From Desulforhopalus singaporensis (lineage in GTDB: Bacteria; Desulfobacterota; Desulfobulbia; Desulfobulbales; Desulfocapsaceae), in assembly GCF_900104445.1 (NCBI RefSeq), contig NZ_FNJI01000021.1:1-64000 (forward strand): a stretch of DNA of 64,000 nt, read 5' to 3'. Positions 26,321 to 36,597 of the stretch are shown in pieces. Position 1 is the first letter of the stretch; every line of letters begins with the position of its first letter. Position numbers and translations under genes: made by a program. Under the pieces are notes generated by a model. It was not told where the DNA came from. It was given only the letters and a program-made list of their open reading frames with translations, and did no database searches.

Positions 26321-26684
26321 TGAGAGTCTATGATATCGGTAATTTGTAACCGGTCCGGGGCTTCGTTGAATGTATGCCCGGTTGCCGACGGATGAAAAAC
26401 GAGGCTACTATAGTCACGGGGTTTTGTTTAGAAAAGGGCAAATGTTGAATTCTTCCCGGTTTTGCAAGAGACAACCGTTGCAGGATAGAAGAAGTGTATC
26501 TTTATACTTGACATGGTTTGGGGCAACTTTCATAGTTAGGGGTGTGAAAAACATGGGAAGGAGGATGTACTGTTCCCAACAGGCGGTCGCTTATCTCGTC
26601 TGCGGCTGCTGTTGCAGGAACAAGTCAATCGGCTCCGGTGTACATCGCTGGATGCTGACCAGGTAAACTTAAAATAAATTATTG
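26321..26684. other. Divergent promoter region between accC and corC
   Basis: About 360 bases without a convincing gene. It contains the promoter listed at 26508. A short frame with GGAAGGAGG around 26555-26566 could encode a cysteine-rich 33-residue peptide, but nothing supports its translation. Confidence 0.5.
26508..26536 (+). promoter_or_regulatory. Sigma-70-type promoter of the corC-lnt unit
   Basis: TTGACA (26508-26513), a 17-base spacer and CATAGT (26531-26536) read toward corC with a ~150-base leader. Confidence 0.5.
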
Positions 26685-27575
26685 ATGAACAACCAATCTG
26701 TTGGTGATGAAAGTGAGTCGGAGCCGGAACCGAACGAACAGGAAAAAGGATTTTTCAGAAGATTGATTTCTCTGTTGGACTTCAGGCGTCCGGGTACCAA
26801 GGAAGACCTTGACCACGAGATCCAGGAATTGCTGGAAGAAGGGGAAGAACACGGTTTGATCTCAGCCCTGGAAGAGAAGATGATCAACTCGATCCTCGAA
26901 TTCCGGGAAACCAATGCGTCGGAGGTCATGACTCCGGCCGCTGAGGTGGTGTCCTTTGACAGGGCTTCGCCGATGTCGGTGCTGGTGGAAATTGTGATCC
27001 AGAGCGGGTTTACCAGGATTCCGGTTTATGATGGCAATCCTGACAAGGTGATCGGTCTGATACACGCCAAAGACCTCTTGGAGTTGTGCGCCAGTCCCCG
27101 TAAGGAGCGTGTGGACATTGTCGATTATCTGCGGCCTATCTATTTTATTCCCGAATCAAAGCCGATCGTCGATCTGCTGCGCGAATTCCAGAAGCGGAAA
27201 GTTCACATGGCCATGGTTACAGATGAATTCGGGGCCATGCGGGGGCTGATCACCATGGAGGATATCCTCGAGGAAATTGTCGGTGAGATTGATGATGAAT
27301 ATGACGAGGAGGAGCGTTCGCTCGAGGTCATTGATGGTGACACGATAAGTGTGCACGGCTGGGTTGATATCGAAAAAATAGAAGAGCACTTCGATGTGGA
27401 ATTTCCCGACGGGCCGTATGAGTCGGCCGGCGGGCTGGTGATCCATCTTCTCGGAAGAATAGCGCAACTAGGCGATAGTGTCGAAATTGGCGATTTCACT
27501 TTTACCGTTAAAAGTGCATCGGCGCGGCGAATTAGAAAGATTTTGGTGCACCGGATGAGTGTTGATAAAGGATAA
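26685..27575 (+). CDS. CorC/HlyC-type CBS-domain protein
   Basis: A 296-residue soluble protein. An acidic N-terminal region is followed by two CBS motifs (ASEVMTPAAEVVSFD with TRIPVYDGNPDKVIGLIHAKDLL, and DYLRPIYFIPESKPIVDLL with MAMVTDEFGAMRGLITMEDILEEIVGEI). A C-terminal CorC_HlyC domain from about 215 contains VHGWVDIEKIEEHF and GGLVIHLLGRI. Members are linked to cation (Mg2+/Co2+) handling. A TTG directly before the ATG could also serve as start. It lies 3 bases upstream of lnt, a conserved gene pair in many bacteria. Confidence 0.9.
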   Translation: MNNQSVGDESESEPEPNEQEKGFFRRLISLLDFRRPGTKEDLDHEIQELLEEGEEHGLISALEEKMINSILEFRETNASEVMTPAAEVVSFDRASPMSVLVEIVIQSGFTRIPVYDGNPDKVIGLIHAKDLLELCASPRKERVDIVDYLRPIYFIPESKPIVDLLREFQKRKVHMAMVTDEFGAMRGLITMEDILEEIVGEIDDEYDEEERSLEVIDGDTISVHGWVDIEKIEEHFDVEFPDGPYESAGGLVIHLLGRIAQLGDSVEIGDFTFTVKSASARRIRKILVHRMSVDKG

Positions 27576-27578
27576 CAC

Positions 27579-29156
27579 GTGAGAGCTGTTGTCAATCACC
27601 CTTTTGTCCTGGCTGTCGTCAGTGGCCTGTTGCTGTTTTGCGGTTCTCCCGGAGGAGGGAATTTCTGGCCGCTGGTGTTTGTTGCACTTGTCCCTTATTT
27701 TTTAGGAGTGTTGCAGGTCAGGCAACGGGTCAGGCCGTTTCTGGTCGGACTGGTGTTCGGGGTGATACACCATACTCTCCACCTCTACTGGCTGGTTGCG
27801 GTTCTTGGCAAATACGGCGGCTTGCCCCTGCCCGTTGCGGTGGCTGGCCTGGCGCTTCTTGTTCTCTATATGGCGTTATATTCCGCAATCTTTGCAAGTG
27901 GTGCGGCGTTTTTTTATCACCGTTATCCGATTGGTGTCACCCTGGTTGTTGTTCCTGCGCTGTGGGTGGGGATCGACTGGTTCCGTGGAATTTTTCTCAC
28001 CGGTTTTCCCTGGATGGATATAGGGTACATGCTCTATAGTGTGGTGCCGATAATTCAGGTAGCCGATCTTTTCGGTCACCACGGCGTGAGTTATCTGGTG
28101 GTTCTCGTCAATTGTCTCGGATTTCTGTTGCTGGGCGGGAAATACCGGGCACGGGAAGTTTTTCTGCTTACGGCCCTGGTCGCGGCCATTACCGGAGCAG
28201 TACTTGTCTATGGGCAGAACCGTCTTGCCGGGATTGCACACCGGATGGCGGCCGACCAGACCCGGCGAATAAAGGTGGGGATAGTCCAGGGTAATATCGA
28301 TCAGAGTCGTAAATGGTCTTCGCGGCTCAAGGAGGAGACTGTTGACAAATACCTGAGGGCCACTGTTTTGCTGAAAAAGCGTGAAAACGTGTCGTGCGTG
28401 ATCTGGCCGGAAACGGCAATGCCTTTTTATCCGCAGAGCAGTCCTTTTACCGATGTGTTGCAAACTTTTGCCAGGCGCCTGGAACTCACTGTAATGACCG
28501 GTGCACCGTGGTACGAAACGATCGATTCTTCGCGGAGCAACCAGGAGTATTTTAACAGCGCCATGCTGATATTGCCCGACGGCAGGCTGGGCGGAAGATA
28601 TTTTAAGTCCCACCTGGTACCGTTTGGCGAATATGTGCCGCTCAAGAGGCTGCTGCCGTTTCTTGCTCCCCTGGTCGAGGCGGTGGGGGATTTTTCCAGC
28701 GGAAAAATCGAAAAACCCCTGACACTTGTGGATGGAGCGAAAGCGGGGGTGCTGATCTGTTTTGAGTCGGTTTTTCCCGAGTTGAGCCGAAAATGGGTGC
28801 TGGCGGGGAGCAACGTGCTGGTGAATTTGACTAATGATGCCTGGTATGGTAAGTCGAGTGCCCCATACCATAGTCTGGCGATGTCTGTATTCAGGGCAGT
28901 CGAAACACGGCGGTCCCTTATCCGCTCGGCCAATACCGGAATCTCGGCTTTTATCACTCCGGCGGGGAGGATTAACAAGCAGTCGGAGATCTTTGTCGAC
29001 TGGTCGGCGGCAGCAGATGTGGTCCTGATGCCCACCATGACCTTTTGGACCGGGTACGGATTCTGGTTCGGTCCGGCCTGCCTTGTACTGGCGGTTCTCG
29101 GAATAGTCGTCGGGTGTACCAGACGTGTCTGGACAGAAGACCGGTTTATGCATTAA
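27579..29156 (+). CDS. lnt: Apolipoprotein N-acyltransferase
   Basis: A 525-residue inner-membrane enzyme that adds the third acyl chain to lipoproteins. About six N-terminal membrane segments are followed by a periplasmic nitrilase-like domain. The catalytic triad sits in VIWPETAMPF (Glu), YFKSHLVPFGEYVPL (Lys) and VLICFESVFPE (Cys), with NLTNDAWYG behind it. The start is GTG at 27579, three bases after the corC stop, so the two are cotranslated. A C-terminal membrane anchor follows. Confidence 0.95.
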   Translation: MRAVVNHPFVLAVVSGLLLFCGSPGGGNFWPLVFVALVPYFLGVLQVRQRVRPFLVGLVFGVIHHTLHLYWLVAVLGKYGGLPLPVAVAGLALLVLYMALYSAIFASGAAFFYHRYPIGVTLVVVPALWVGIDWFRGIFLTGFPWMDIGYMLYSVVPIIQVADLFGHHGVSYLVVLVNCLGFLLLGGKYRAREVFLLTALVAAITGAVLVYGQNRLAGIAHRMAADQTRRIKVGIVQGNIDQSRKWSSRLKEETVDKYLRATVLLKKRENVSCVIWPETAMPFYPQSSPFTDVLQTFARRLELTVMTGAPWYETIDSSRSNQEYFNSAMLILPDGRLGGRYFKSHLVPFGEYVPLKRLLPFLAPLVEAVGDFSSGKIEKPLTLVDGAKAGVLICFESVFPELSRKWVLAGSNVLVNLTNDAWYGKSSAPYHSLAMSVFRAVETRRSLIRSANTGISAFITPAGRINKQSEIFVDWSAAADVVLMPTMTFWTGYGFWFGPACLVLAVLGIVVGCTRRVWTEDRFMH

Positions 29157-29242
29157 TATCCGGCGGATTGCAGGAAGAGTGCAAAACAGGCTGCAGAGCC
29201 GGTAATATAACAATTACAAATTTATTTTTCGAGGTGATTACT

Positions 29243-30356
29243 ATGTCTATTGAAACAGGTGCAGCGGTATCGAAACAGAAATTAAGCGATCTGAAAGCGC
29301 GTTTGCTCGCTTTAAAGGAGCATCTTTGACTTAGCCAGCAAAAAAGAGCGGTTGGAGCAGCTGGAACGCCAGACACTTGCCCCGGATTTCTGGAATGATG
29401 CGGACCAGGCCAGGGTCGTACAAAAAGAACTGGGCCAGATCCAGGACCAGATAAACGACTGGGAAGGCAGGTGGAAGGAGGTTGAGGATACCGAACTGTT
29501 CCTGGAAATGGTGATAGAGGAAAAGGATCCTGATCTTGAGCTTGAGATTGCTGAAAAAATAGTCGTTCTCAGTGAGGATCTGGCGATGGCCGAACTGGAG
29601 TGCATGTTCAACGGCGAACATGACAAATCCAATGCGATCGTCGCAATCCATGCGGGGGCAGGGGGGACCGAGGCCCAGGACTGGACCGAGATGTTGTTGC
29701 GGATGTATCTTCGCTGGGCGGAAGCCAGAGGATTTAAAACGAATATTCTCGACTACCTGGCCGGAGACGAGGCGGGGGTCAAAAGCGTGACCGTCATGTT
29801 CTCCGGACGGTTTGCCTACGGATACCTCCGCTCCGAACTGGGGATTCACAGGCTGGTACGGATATCACCCTTTGACGCCAGCGGACGGAGGCATACCTCG
29901 TTTGCCTCGGTAATGGTGATGCCTGAACTTGACGACTCGATCAAGGTGGATATCGATGAAAAAGATCTCCGGGTCGATACCTATCGTTCCAGCGGCGCCG
30001 GAGGACAGCACGTCAATAAAACCGATTCGGCCATCCGCATCACCCATCTGCCCACCGGCATAGTGGTACAGTGCCAGAACGAACGGAGCCAGCACCGCAA
30101 CAAGGACACGGCGATGAAGATGCTTGCCGCCCAGCTCTATGAACTGGAAAAACAGAAGAAAGCCGAGGAGCAGGAGGGGTTGTCCGGAGACAAGAAAGGC
30201 ATCTCCTGGGGGAGCCAGATTCGTTCCTACGTGATGCAGCCGTACCGGATGGTCAAGGATCACCGGACCGATCACGAGACCGGCAATGTCGATGCGGTAA
30301 TGGACGGGAATCTGGACCCTTTTATCAAGGCTTACCTGTTGCTCGGAAAAAACTAG
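29243..30356 (+). CDS. prfB: Peptide chain release factor 2, expressed by programmed +1 frameshift
   Basis: Release factor RF2 of 370 residues. The first 28 codons (29243-29326) end at an in-frame TGA (29327-29329) in CTTTGAC. Skipping T29327 continues as DLASKKERLEQ through 30356. An internal Shine-Dalgarno-like AGGAG lies just before the slip site, the classical autoregulatory arrangement in which low RF2 permits frameshifting. The anticodon-mimic tripeptide is SPF (RISPFDASG) and the hydrolysis motif is GGQ (SSGAGGQHVNKTDSA). GAGGTGATTACT precedes the ATG. Confidence 0.96.
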
Positions 30357-30379
30357 TCGCTGCCGGAAAATATTGTGGG

Positions 30380-30622
30380 TCAGGGCGAAGACCGGCGCAA
30401 CTGCCGGTCCGGCTGTTGTTCTTTCGGCGGTCTGTTCCCGTCTGACTGCAGCAGCTGCATCCTGGAGCTGCAGCTGCTGCACATCTGGCCCCCGCTCTCA
30501 TGGCACATCCCGGTGAGTCCATGGTTGGTCCGGTTCTGCTTTTTCTTGCAGAAATTGATAAGCAGCGCCGTCGCGGCCAGGAACAAAAACGAGATTGCAA
30601 AGGTCAATAAAAAAATCATCAT
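30380..30622 (-). CDS. nqrM: NqrM-like Na+-NQR maturation protein
   Basis: An 80-residue protein with one N-terminal membrane helix (IFLLTFAISFLFLAATALLI) followed by four cysteines: Cys25, Cys40, Cys48 and Cys51 (GMCHESGGQMCSSC). Size, topology and cysteine spacing fit NqrM (DUF539), which delivers iron to the Cys4 centre between NqrD and NqrE. It is the last gene of the nqr operon, 88 bases after nqrF. The ribosome binding site is poor. The C-terminal tail is basic and poorly conserved in character. Confidence 0.75.
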   Translation of the reverse strand: MMIFLLTFAISFLFLAATALLINFCKKKQNRTNHGLTGMCHESGGQMCSSCSSRMQLLQSDGNRPPKEQQPDRQLRRSSP

Positions 30623-30710
30623 ACCGGTAGTATAATCATGGTTCCGGTCAAACCCAACCGGTCATGGAAAATAAGGGGAGCTCCATATTTATCTGTTTTT
30701 TCCTGGTTGT

Positions 30711-31931
30711 TCAGCCGCCGAAATCGTCATAATGGATATTTTCCTGTTCCACCCCGAGGTTCTCCAGCATGTCAAAGACCGACTGGTTCATCATCGGCGG
30801 GCCGCAGAGATAGTAGTTCACATCCTCCGGAGCGGGATGATCGTTAAGGTATTCGTTTAATAATACCATGTGGATATAGCCGGTGTGGCCGTTCCATTTG
30901 TCTTCCGGCTGGGGGTCGGACAGGGCGAGGTGAAAAGAAAAGTTTTCGTGTTGCTTTTCCAGTTGGTAAAATTCTTCCAGATAAAAGCATTCTTTCAGGC
31001 TTCGCCCCCCGTACCAGTAGGAGACTTTACGGGTGGTCTTCTGCGCTTTAAAGAGATCGAAGACATGGCTGCGAAGGGGCGCCATTCCGGCTCCCCCGCC
31101 GACGAGAATGACCTCCGAATCACTGTCGTCCATGAAGAACTCACCGAACGGCCCGGTTATGGTAACGTCATCTCCCGGCTGCAGATTGAAAATGTAGGAT
31201 GAAACCTGGCCGGGCGGAAAATCCGGGCGTTTCGGCGGGGGACTGGCGATTCTGACGTTGAGCTTGATGACACCTTTTTCTCCGGGGTAGTTGGCCATCG
31301 AATAGGCCCTGGTGACTGGGGTGTGCACGTGGGATTTATATTGGAACATCTTGAACTTGGTCCAGTCGGCAAGAAACCGGTCGTCGATCTCGAAATTCTG
31401 GTAGTCGATGGTGTGCGGCGGGACCTCAATCTGGATATATCCTCCGGCCCGGAAATCGACATCTTCTCCTTCCGGGATCTTGATGACCAGCTCCTTGATG
31501 AAAGTGGCCACATTTTTGTTTGAAACTACCTTGCAGTGCCATTTCTTGGCATCCATCATCTCCTTGGGAACCACAATCTTCATGTCACGCTTTACCGCCA
31601 CCTGGCAGGAGAGTCGCATCCCCCTTTTTGCGTCCCGGTTGTTGATCTTTGATCTTTCCGTGGGCAGGATGGAGCCGCCGCCTTCCAGGACGACGCAGCG
31701 GCACTGGCCGCAGCTGCCGCCGCCACCGCAGGCGGAAGAGAGGATAATCCCTTCGTCGGCCAGCGTGGTGAGCAGTTTGCCGCCCGGTTTGGTGGCAAAC
31801 TGCTTGTCGTCGTTTATCTCTATGGATATTTCCCCGCTGGGAAGCAGGGTCTTCTTGGCCACGACGATGAGGGTGACCAGGATGAGCTGAATAGCTAAAA
31901 AGCAGAGAACGCCATAATATATTTCAGTCAT
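30711..31931 (-). CDS. nqrF: Na+-NQR subunit F (NADH-oxidising, 2Fe-2S/FAD)
   Basis: A 406-residue subunit. One N-terminal membrane helix is followed by a ferredoxin domain with 2Fe-2S ligands ([13 protein letters not shown] and LSC). The FAD/NADH reductase module has RAYSMANYP for [16 protein letters not shown] for NADH and a C-terminal YYLCGPPMM motif. It admits electrons from NADH into the pump. The ATG at 31931 is preferred over an in-frame TTG six bases upstream because AAGG is better placed. It is downstream of nqrE. Confidence 0.97.
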   Translation of the reverse strand: MTEIYYGVLCFLAIQLILVTLIVVAKKTLLPSGEISIEINDDKQFATKPGGKLLTTLADEGIILSSACGGGGSCGQCRCVVLEGGGSILPTERSKINNRDAKRGMRLSCQVAVKRDMKIVVPKEMMDAKKWHCKVVSNKNVATFIKELVIKIPEGEDVDFRAGGYIQIEVPPHTIDYQNFEIDDRFLADWTKFKMFQYKSHVHTPVTRAYSMANYPGEKGVIKLNVRIASPPPKRPDFPPGQVSSYIFNLQPGDDVTITGPFGEFFMDDSDSEVILVGGGAGMAPLRSHVFDLFKAQKTTRKVSYWYGGRSLKECFYLEEFYQLEKQHENFSFHLALSDPQPEDKWNGHTGYIHMVLLNEYLNDHPAPEDVNYYLCGPPMMNQSVFDMLENLGVEQENIHYDDFGG

Positions 31932-31991
31932 TGCCAAAATCCTTTGAATGCGGCCTGTTCATTGCAGTTTTATCTTGCAGTTGCCAGGTGG

Positions 31992-32600
31992 CTATATCTC
32001 CATGCCGGCAAGTCCCATGAAAGCGATAGCCATCAATCCGGCCGTGATGAAGGTGAGCCCAAGTCCCCGCAGGCCGGCGGGGGCGTCGGCGTATTCCAGC
32101 CTCTCCCTTATGCCGCCGAGGCACACCACAGCCAGAAAGAAACCGGCTCCGGACCCGACTCCGTACGCCATCGACTCGCCGAAGGTGTAATCCCTTTCCA
32201 CCATAAACAGCGTGCCGCCGAGAATTGCGCAGTTGACGGTAAGCAGCGGAAGAAATATTCCCAGGGTGTTATAGAGCGCGGGAATGAAGCGGTCGAGCAC
32301 CATCTCCAGAATCTGCACCACTGCGGCGATAATCGCTATGTAGGTGAGAAGTCCCAGGAAAGTGAGGTCGATGTCGGGCTGTCCCGCCCATGCCAGGGCT
32401 CCCGGCTTGAGAAGATGGTTGAGGATCAGGTTGTTTATGGGAACGGTAATCGCCTGGATGAACAGGACGGCGGCACCAAGCCCCATGGCCGTTTTCACCT
32501 GTTTGGAGATTGCCAGGAAAGTGCACATGCCAAGAAAGAAGCTGAGCGGCAGGTTCTCAAGAAAAATTGAGCGGATTATTATATCCAGATAGTGTGCCAT
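31992..32600 (-). CDS. nqrE: Na+-NQR subunit E
   Basis: A 202-residue six-helix membrane subunit starting [20 protein letters not shown]. The NqrD-like repeat motifs include [22 protein letters not shown] and [11 protein letters not shown]; the cysteine in each contributes with NqrD to the intramembrane iron centre. The ATG overlaps the nqrD stop (TAATG). Confidence 0.97.
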   Translation of the reverse strand: MAHYLDIIIRSIFLENLPLSFFLGMCTFLAISKQVKTAMGLGAAVLFIQAITVPINNLILNHLLKPGALAWAGQPDIDLTFLGLLTYIAIIAAVVQILEMVLDRFIPALYNTLGIFLPLLTVNCAILGGTLFMVERDYTFGESMAYGVGSGAGFFLAVVCLGGIRERLEYADAPAGLRGLGLTFITAGLMAIAFMGLAGMEI

Positions 32601-33223
32601 TAATTTTCCTCCTGCTGGCTCGGGTCGATGGTTCTCAGCAGCCAGATCAAAAGAGCGATGAGAAAAAAAGCGCTTGCCGGCAGCACCAGAAAGCTGTTGC
32701 GCAGGTACCAGCCGCCGTTGGTGGTCAACTGCAGAACCTCATAGCCGAAAAGTGAGCCGGAGCCCAGCAGTTCTCGTATGAACGCAACTGACATCAGGAT
32801 GAAGCCGTACCCCATGCCGTTGCCGATGCCGTCTATGAAACTGGGTACCGGGGGATTTGACATGGCAAAACCCTCGGCGCGTCCCATCACTATACAGTTG
32901 GTGATGATCAGGCCGACATAGATGGAGAGTTGTTTCGAGAGGTCGAAAAGAAAGGCTTTGAGCAGCTGGTCCACAATGATGACCAGCGTTGCAATCACCG
33001 TTATCTGTATCCCTATCCTCACCGAGTTCGGGATCTGGTAACGGACAATGCTGATGGTGAGGCTGGAGAACGAGACCACGAAGGTTACGCAGATCGACAT
33101 AACCAGAGCGGTGTTCATCTGGCCGGTCACGGCCAGGGCGGAGCAGATGCCCAAGACCAGCAGGGCTATGGGATTACGTTTGAATATCGAACGTGACAGC
33201 AGCTCGGTCTTTGTTTCAGCCAT
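32600..33223 (-). CDS. nqrD: Na+-NQR subunit D
   Basis: A 207-residue membrane subunit paralogous to NqrE, with [19 protein letters not shown] and [16 protein letters not shown]-type half-motifs (here [19 protein letters not shown]), the cysteines that ligate iron. The ATG at 33223 is chosen because it lies inside the end of nqrC (8-base overlap) and gives the family start [18 protein letters not shown]. Confidence 0.96.
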   Translation of the reverse strand: MAETKTELLSRSIFKRNPIALLVLGICSALAVTGQMNTALVMSICVTFVVSFSSLTISIVRYQIPNSVRIGIQITVIATLVIIVDQLLKAFLFDLSKQLSIYVGLIITNCIVMGRAEGFAMSNPPVPSFIDGIGNGMGYGFILMSVAFIRELLGSGSLFGYEVLQLTTNGGWYLRNSFLVLPASAFFLIALLIWLLRTIDPSQQEEN

Positions 33224-34004
33224 TGGTCGATTCCTTTTTGGACATGTTCTCGATAAAGGGTTTGAAGCCGTGATCGCCAAACCAGAATTTCATCAGTTTT
33301 TCAACTCCCTTGGTGGTTAGCGTGGCCCCGGACAGCCCGTCGATCATGTAGCTTGCGGCCTCGCCTGTTGCTGCCGCTTTTCCCTTGGCAAATGAGAGCT
33401 TGACTGTTTCGGACTGGTCATAGATCTTCTTGTCGACCCACCCCTGCTGCCACCGTCTGTTTTCGATCTCACCGCCCAGTCCCGGGGTTTCCCCATGTTC
33501 GTAGAATGAGACCCCGCGAATTGTCGACATGTCGCCTGCCAGTGACACGTATGCGTACATGGTCGACCACAACCCCTTGCCTCTGACAGGTAAAACGACC
33601 TGTTTGACCTGTCCGCCGTCCATGACCAGGTAGACCAAGGAGTATTTCTCAATCCTGTGGAGCTTGGCGATATCCTCATCGCCGGGTATGGTACGCCCAA
33701 GATCCTTGGTCAAGGCGGATTTTACCTGATTGAAATCGCCTCCTCCATCGATTGAGCCGTCCTCGACGAATTGGCCGCTTTCAAGGTCGACCACCCGGGT
33801 TTTAATGGGGGCGAACATCTCCTCTATGGTCTTGCTGTCGTCATAGAGTCCTGCCGCGTAAAGGATGTGCTTTTTCCTGTCGAGAAGTTTGTTAGCCTCC
33901 TGCATCGGCCGCAGGCCGACCGCGGCGCCGGCGACCAGGGCGGAGCAGACGAATGCCAGAACAAGAACGGAATAAAAAGGTTTGGCGGGGTTTTCATCAG
34001 CCAT
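33216..34004 (-). CDS. nqrC: Na+-NQR subunit C (covalent FMN)
   Basis: A 262-residue subunit with one N-terminal membrane helix ([20 protein letters not shown]) and a large periplasmic FMN-binding domain. [12 protein letters not shown] carries the threonine to which ApbE attaches [14 protein letters not shown] is the second family motif. It overlaps nqrB and nqrD by 8 bases each, so translation is coupled. Confidence 0.97.
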   Translation of the reverse strand: MADENPAKPFYSVLVLAFVCSALVAGAAVGLRPMQEANKLLDRKKHILYAAGLYDDSKTIEEMFAPIKTRVVDLESGQFVEDGSIDGGGDFNQVKSALTKDLGRTIPGDEDIAKLHRIEKYSLVYLVMDGGQVKQVVLPVRGKGLWSTMYAYVSLAGDMSTIRGVSFYEHGETPGLGGEIENRRWQQGWVDKKIYDQSETVKLSFAKGKAAATGEAASYMIDGLSGATLTTKGVEKLMKFWFGDHGFKPFIENMSKKESTNG

Positions 34005-35205
34005 TGCGTAATATCCTTCTCTTTATGTTGGCCTGGATAACAAAAAAATCAAACAGCGGGGCGAAGATATTGCCAAGCAGGATTGCCAGCATGATCCCTT
34101 CGGGATATGCTGGATTGGCAACCCGTATCATGATGGCGAGGACTCCCACCAGAATTCCGTAAATCCATTGCCCCATCGCGGTGTGGGCCGCGGAAACCGG
34201 GTCGGTCGCCATGAACACCAGACCGAAAGCGAAGCCGCCGTATACCAGGTGGTGGTGGGGAGGTATCGCCCACAGTGGGTTCGCGTCATTTGTCGAAAAG
34301 TAGAAAAAGCAGCTGCACAGTATTGCACCGAGAAGGCCCGCGGCGATTACCCGCCACGGGGCGATTCGGGTGACCAGGAGAACGGCAGCACCGAAGAGGC
34401 AGGCCAGGGTCGAGGTTTCTCCCATGGAGCCCGGTATGGTACCGAGAAAACTCTGAACCCACGAAAACGACAAGGTGTCAAGCGGTTGTCCCGGAGCCGC
34501 TGCGGCGATCTGGCCCAGGGGGGTGGCGCTGGATACGCCGTCCACCGCGTTCCACACGGTATCGCCGGTCATCTGCGCCGGATAGGCGAAGTAGAGAAAA
34601 GCCCGCGAGGCGAGCGCCGGGTTCATGAAGTTGCGGCCCACTCCGCCAAACACCTCCTTGGCGAAGACCAGGCCGAAGCTGATGCCGACCGCCACCTGCC
34701 ACAGCGGTATGTCCGGTGGCAGACTGAGGGAGAAGAGCAGGCCGGTTACCAGAAACGCTTCCGAAAATTCATGTCCCCTTACCAGGTTAAACACCCCTTC
34801 CCAAAAGGAGCCGACCACCATGGTTACCACATAGATAGGCAGAAAATAGAGAGCGCCGTAAGTCAGGTTCGAGAGAACACTGTGCGGGTCGCAGCCCACC
34901 GCTGTCATTATCGACCCTCTCCAGCCGCCGGGAACACCTGTGCCAAGCTCGGCGATGAGCTGATTGGCCTGGTAGCCGGTGTTCCAGAGAGCCATGAAGG
35001 TGCAGGGGATGAGGGCAATGAGCACGGTGGTCATTATCCTCTTGAGGTCGATGGAGTCCCTGATATGGGGAGCCTGCTTGGTGGTTTGGTTGGAGCCGAA
35101 GAGAAAAGAGTCGAACGCCTCGTAAAGAGGATACAATTTCTCAAGCGGTTGCCCTTTTTCGAAAAATTTTCCCGCATTTTCTATAAATCTGCTTAAAAAT
35201 TTCAT
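33997..35205 (-). CDS. nqrB: Na+-NQR subunit B (covalent FMN, Na+ channel)
   Basis: A 402-residue membrane subunit with about ten helices. The cytoplasmic N-terminal segment (MKFLSRFIENAGKFF...PHIRDSIDLKRIM) is typical, and FMN is attached at the Thr in DGVSSATPLG. GRNFMNPALASRAFLYFAYP and FMATDPVSAAHT are hallmark motifs of the NqrB/RnfD family. It forms the sodium path of the complex. Confidence 0.96.
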   Translation of the reverse strand: MKFLSRFIENAGKFFEKGQPLEKLYPLYEAFDSFLFGSNQTTKQAPHIRDSIDLKRIMTTVLIALIPCTFMALWNTGYQANQLIAELGTGVPGGWRGSIMTAVGCDPHSVLSNLTYGALYFLPIYVVTMVVGSFWEGVFNLVRGHEFSEAFLVTGLLFSLSLPPDIPLWQVAVGISFGLVFAKEVFGGVGRNFMNPALASRAFLYFAYPAQMTGDTVWNAVDGVSSATPLGQIAAAAPGQPLDTLSFSWVQSFLGTIPGSMGETSTLACLFGAAVLLVTRIAPWRVIAAGLLGAILCSCFFYFSTNDANPLWAIPPHHHLVYGGFAFGLVFMATDPVSAAHTAMGQWIYGILVGVLAIMIRVANPAYPEGIMLAILLGNIFAPLFDFFVIQANIKRRILRNG

Positions 35206-35249
35206 CGGTATTTCGTCACCCAGGAATATGTTTTAGCAAGCATTTTACC

Positions 35250-36596
35250 TCAGTCTCCTCTCTCGATGGCGTTCAGCACGGTACGCAGATCTGGACCGAA
35301 TTCATTTTTCCCGGGGCAGACATAGCCGCAGAGGCTCAGGTCTTCCTCGATCAGTTCCAGGCAGCCGAGCGCCTTGGACTTTTCGGTGTCACAGACCGCA
35401 ATGGCCTTGAGCAGGAAGGTTGTGAGAATATCAAGCGGCATGACCTCCTCATAGGTGCCCAGTGGATAGATTGCCCTCCTGCCGCCCCAGAGGGCAGTGT
35501 TCATGGGAAGCGAGAGATTCTTGGTATAGGCCGAGGCAAACACCGGGCGTATGGAAAATCTCTTTTTCCCCGGCAGCAGCCAGTTGAAAAAGGACCTGCC
35601 GGAAGAATCTTCGATGACCGATACCTGATCGTGGAAGCGACCGAGAAAGTTCCGGTCGGGAACGGACTCCCGCCCGCTGAGAACTGATCCTGAAATGATC
35701 CGCAGCCCCTCAAGGGAAAGCTCCCTCCGCAAGAGCTCACCCAAAGATGCGCCGATTCTGGTTTTGACAAGCGACGGGTTGAGCGCTCCGCCGCCGCCGA
35801 TACCGACTATTCTCTCAGTCATCAGTTCACCGGTGGCAAACAGGTGGCCGATGCAGATGACATCCTGGTACCCTATGTGCCACGCCGTCTTGGTTTCACT
35901 CACCGGGTCGATGAAGTGAATATGGGTTGACGGCAACCCGCAAGGGTGCGGTCCCTGGAAGGACCAGTAGTCGATCCCGTCCACTTGTTCATGGGGCGCC
36001 AGGTCCTTGTTGCCGGTGCAGTAATGAATGGGGCAGTTCACCAGTTTTCTTAGAACCCGCAGTCCTGTTTGGTAGTAGTCGGGGTATTGGTTGATAATAA
36101 CCGACGGATCGGGTGCCAGAGGAGAGGAGTTTATCGCCGTGATGAAAAGGGAGTTCGGATTTTTCCCAGTGGCAGGAACCTTGCCGTAGGGTCTGGTGCG
36201 AATGGTCGTCCACAGTCCGGAACGGATGAGTATCTGCCGCACGGTTGTCTCATCGAGTTGCCACGGCGCCTCGACCGGTTCGTAGAACGAGACGGACTCT
36301 GCTCCGTCCAGACGGATGACGATCGACTCGAATTTGCGTTTTTCCCCTCTGTTTATGGCAGTGACATAGCCACAACCGGGAGCGGTAAAAACAACACCTT
36401 CATTCTTCTTGTCGGTGAAGATCTCCTGCCCGGATCGGACCCTTTCCCCCTCCCTGACGAGCATGGTGGGTTTCATGCCGATATAGTCCTCACCCAAAAG
36501 GGCGACATGGGCGATCTTGTTGCCTTCTCGTATTTCCCCGGAAGGAGCTCCGGAAATGGGGATGTTTAATCCCTTCTTGAGCTGTATAGTTTTCAT
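35250..36596 (-). CDS. nqrA: Na+-NQR subunit A
   Basis: A 448-residue cytoplasmic subunit of the sodium pump, starting MKTIQLKKGLNIPISGAP. It has HVALLGEDYIGMKPTMLV and GIGGGGALNPSLV, and a C-terminal cysteine in SLCGYVCPGKNEFGPDLR. The ATG at 36596 is one base after the apbE stop; a longer in-frame extension runs into apbE and is rejected. The subunit is involved in ubiquinone or menaquinone access. Confidence 0.96.
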   Translation of the reverse strand: MKTIQLKKGLNIPISGAPSGEIREGNKIAHVALLGEDYIGMKPTMLVREGERVRSGQEIFTDKKNEGVVFTAPGCGYVTAINRGEKRKFESIVIRLDGAESVSFYEPVEAPWQLDETTVRQILIRSGLWTTIRTRPYGKVPATGKNPNSLFITAINSSPLAPDPSVIINQYPDYYQTGLRVLRKLVNCPIHYCTGNKDLAPHEQVDGIDYWSFQGPHPCGLPSTHIHFIDPVSETKTAWHIGYQDVICIGHLFATGELMTERIVGIGGGGALNPSLVKTRIGASLGELLRRELSLEGLRIISGSVLSGRESVPDRNFLGRFHDQVSVIEDSSGRSFFNWLLPGKKRFSIRPVFASAYTKNLSLPMNTALWGGRRAIYPLGTYEEVMPLDILTTFLLKAIAVCDTEKSKALGCLELIEEDLSLCGYVCPGKNEFGPDLRTVLNAIERGD

Positions 36597-36597
36597 G

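Noticed and set aside
26370-26666. Open frame of 98 codons before corC
   Set aside because: Composition is not protein-like, it has no family resemblance, and it spans the corC promoter. Only a short internal part follows a ribosome-binding-like GGAAGGAGG, at too close a spacing.
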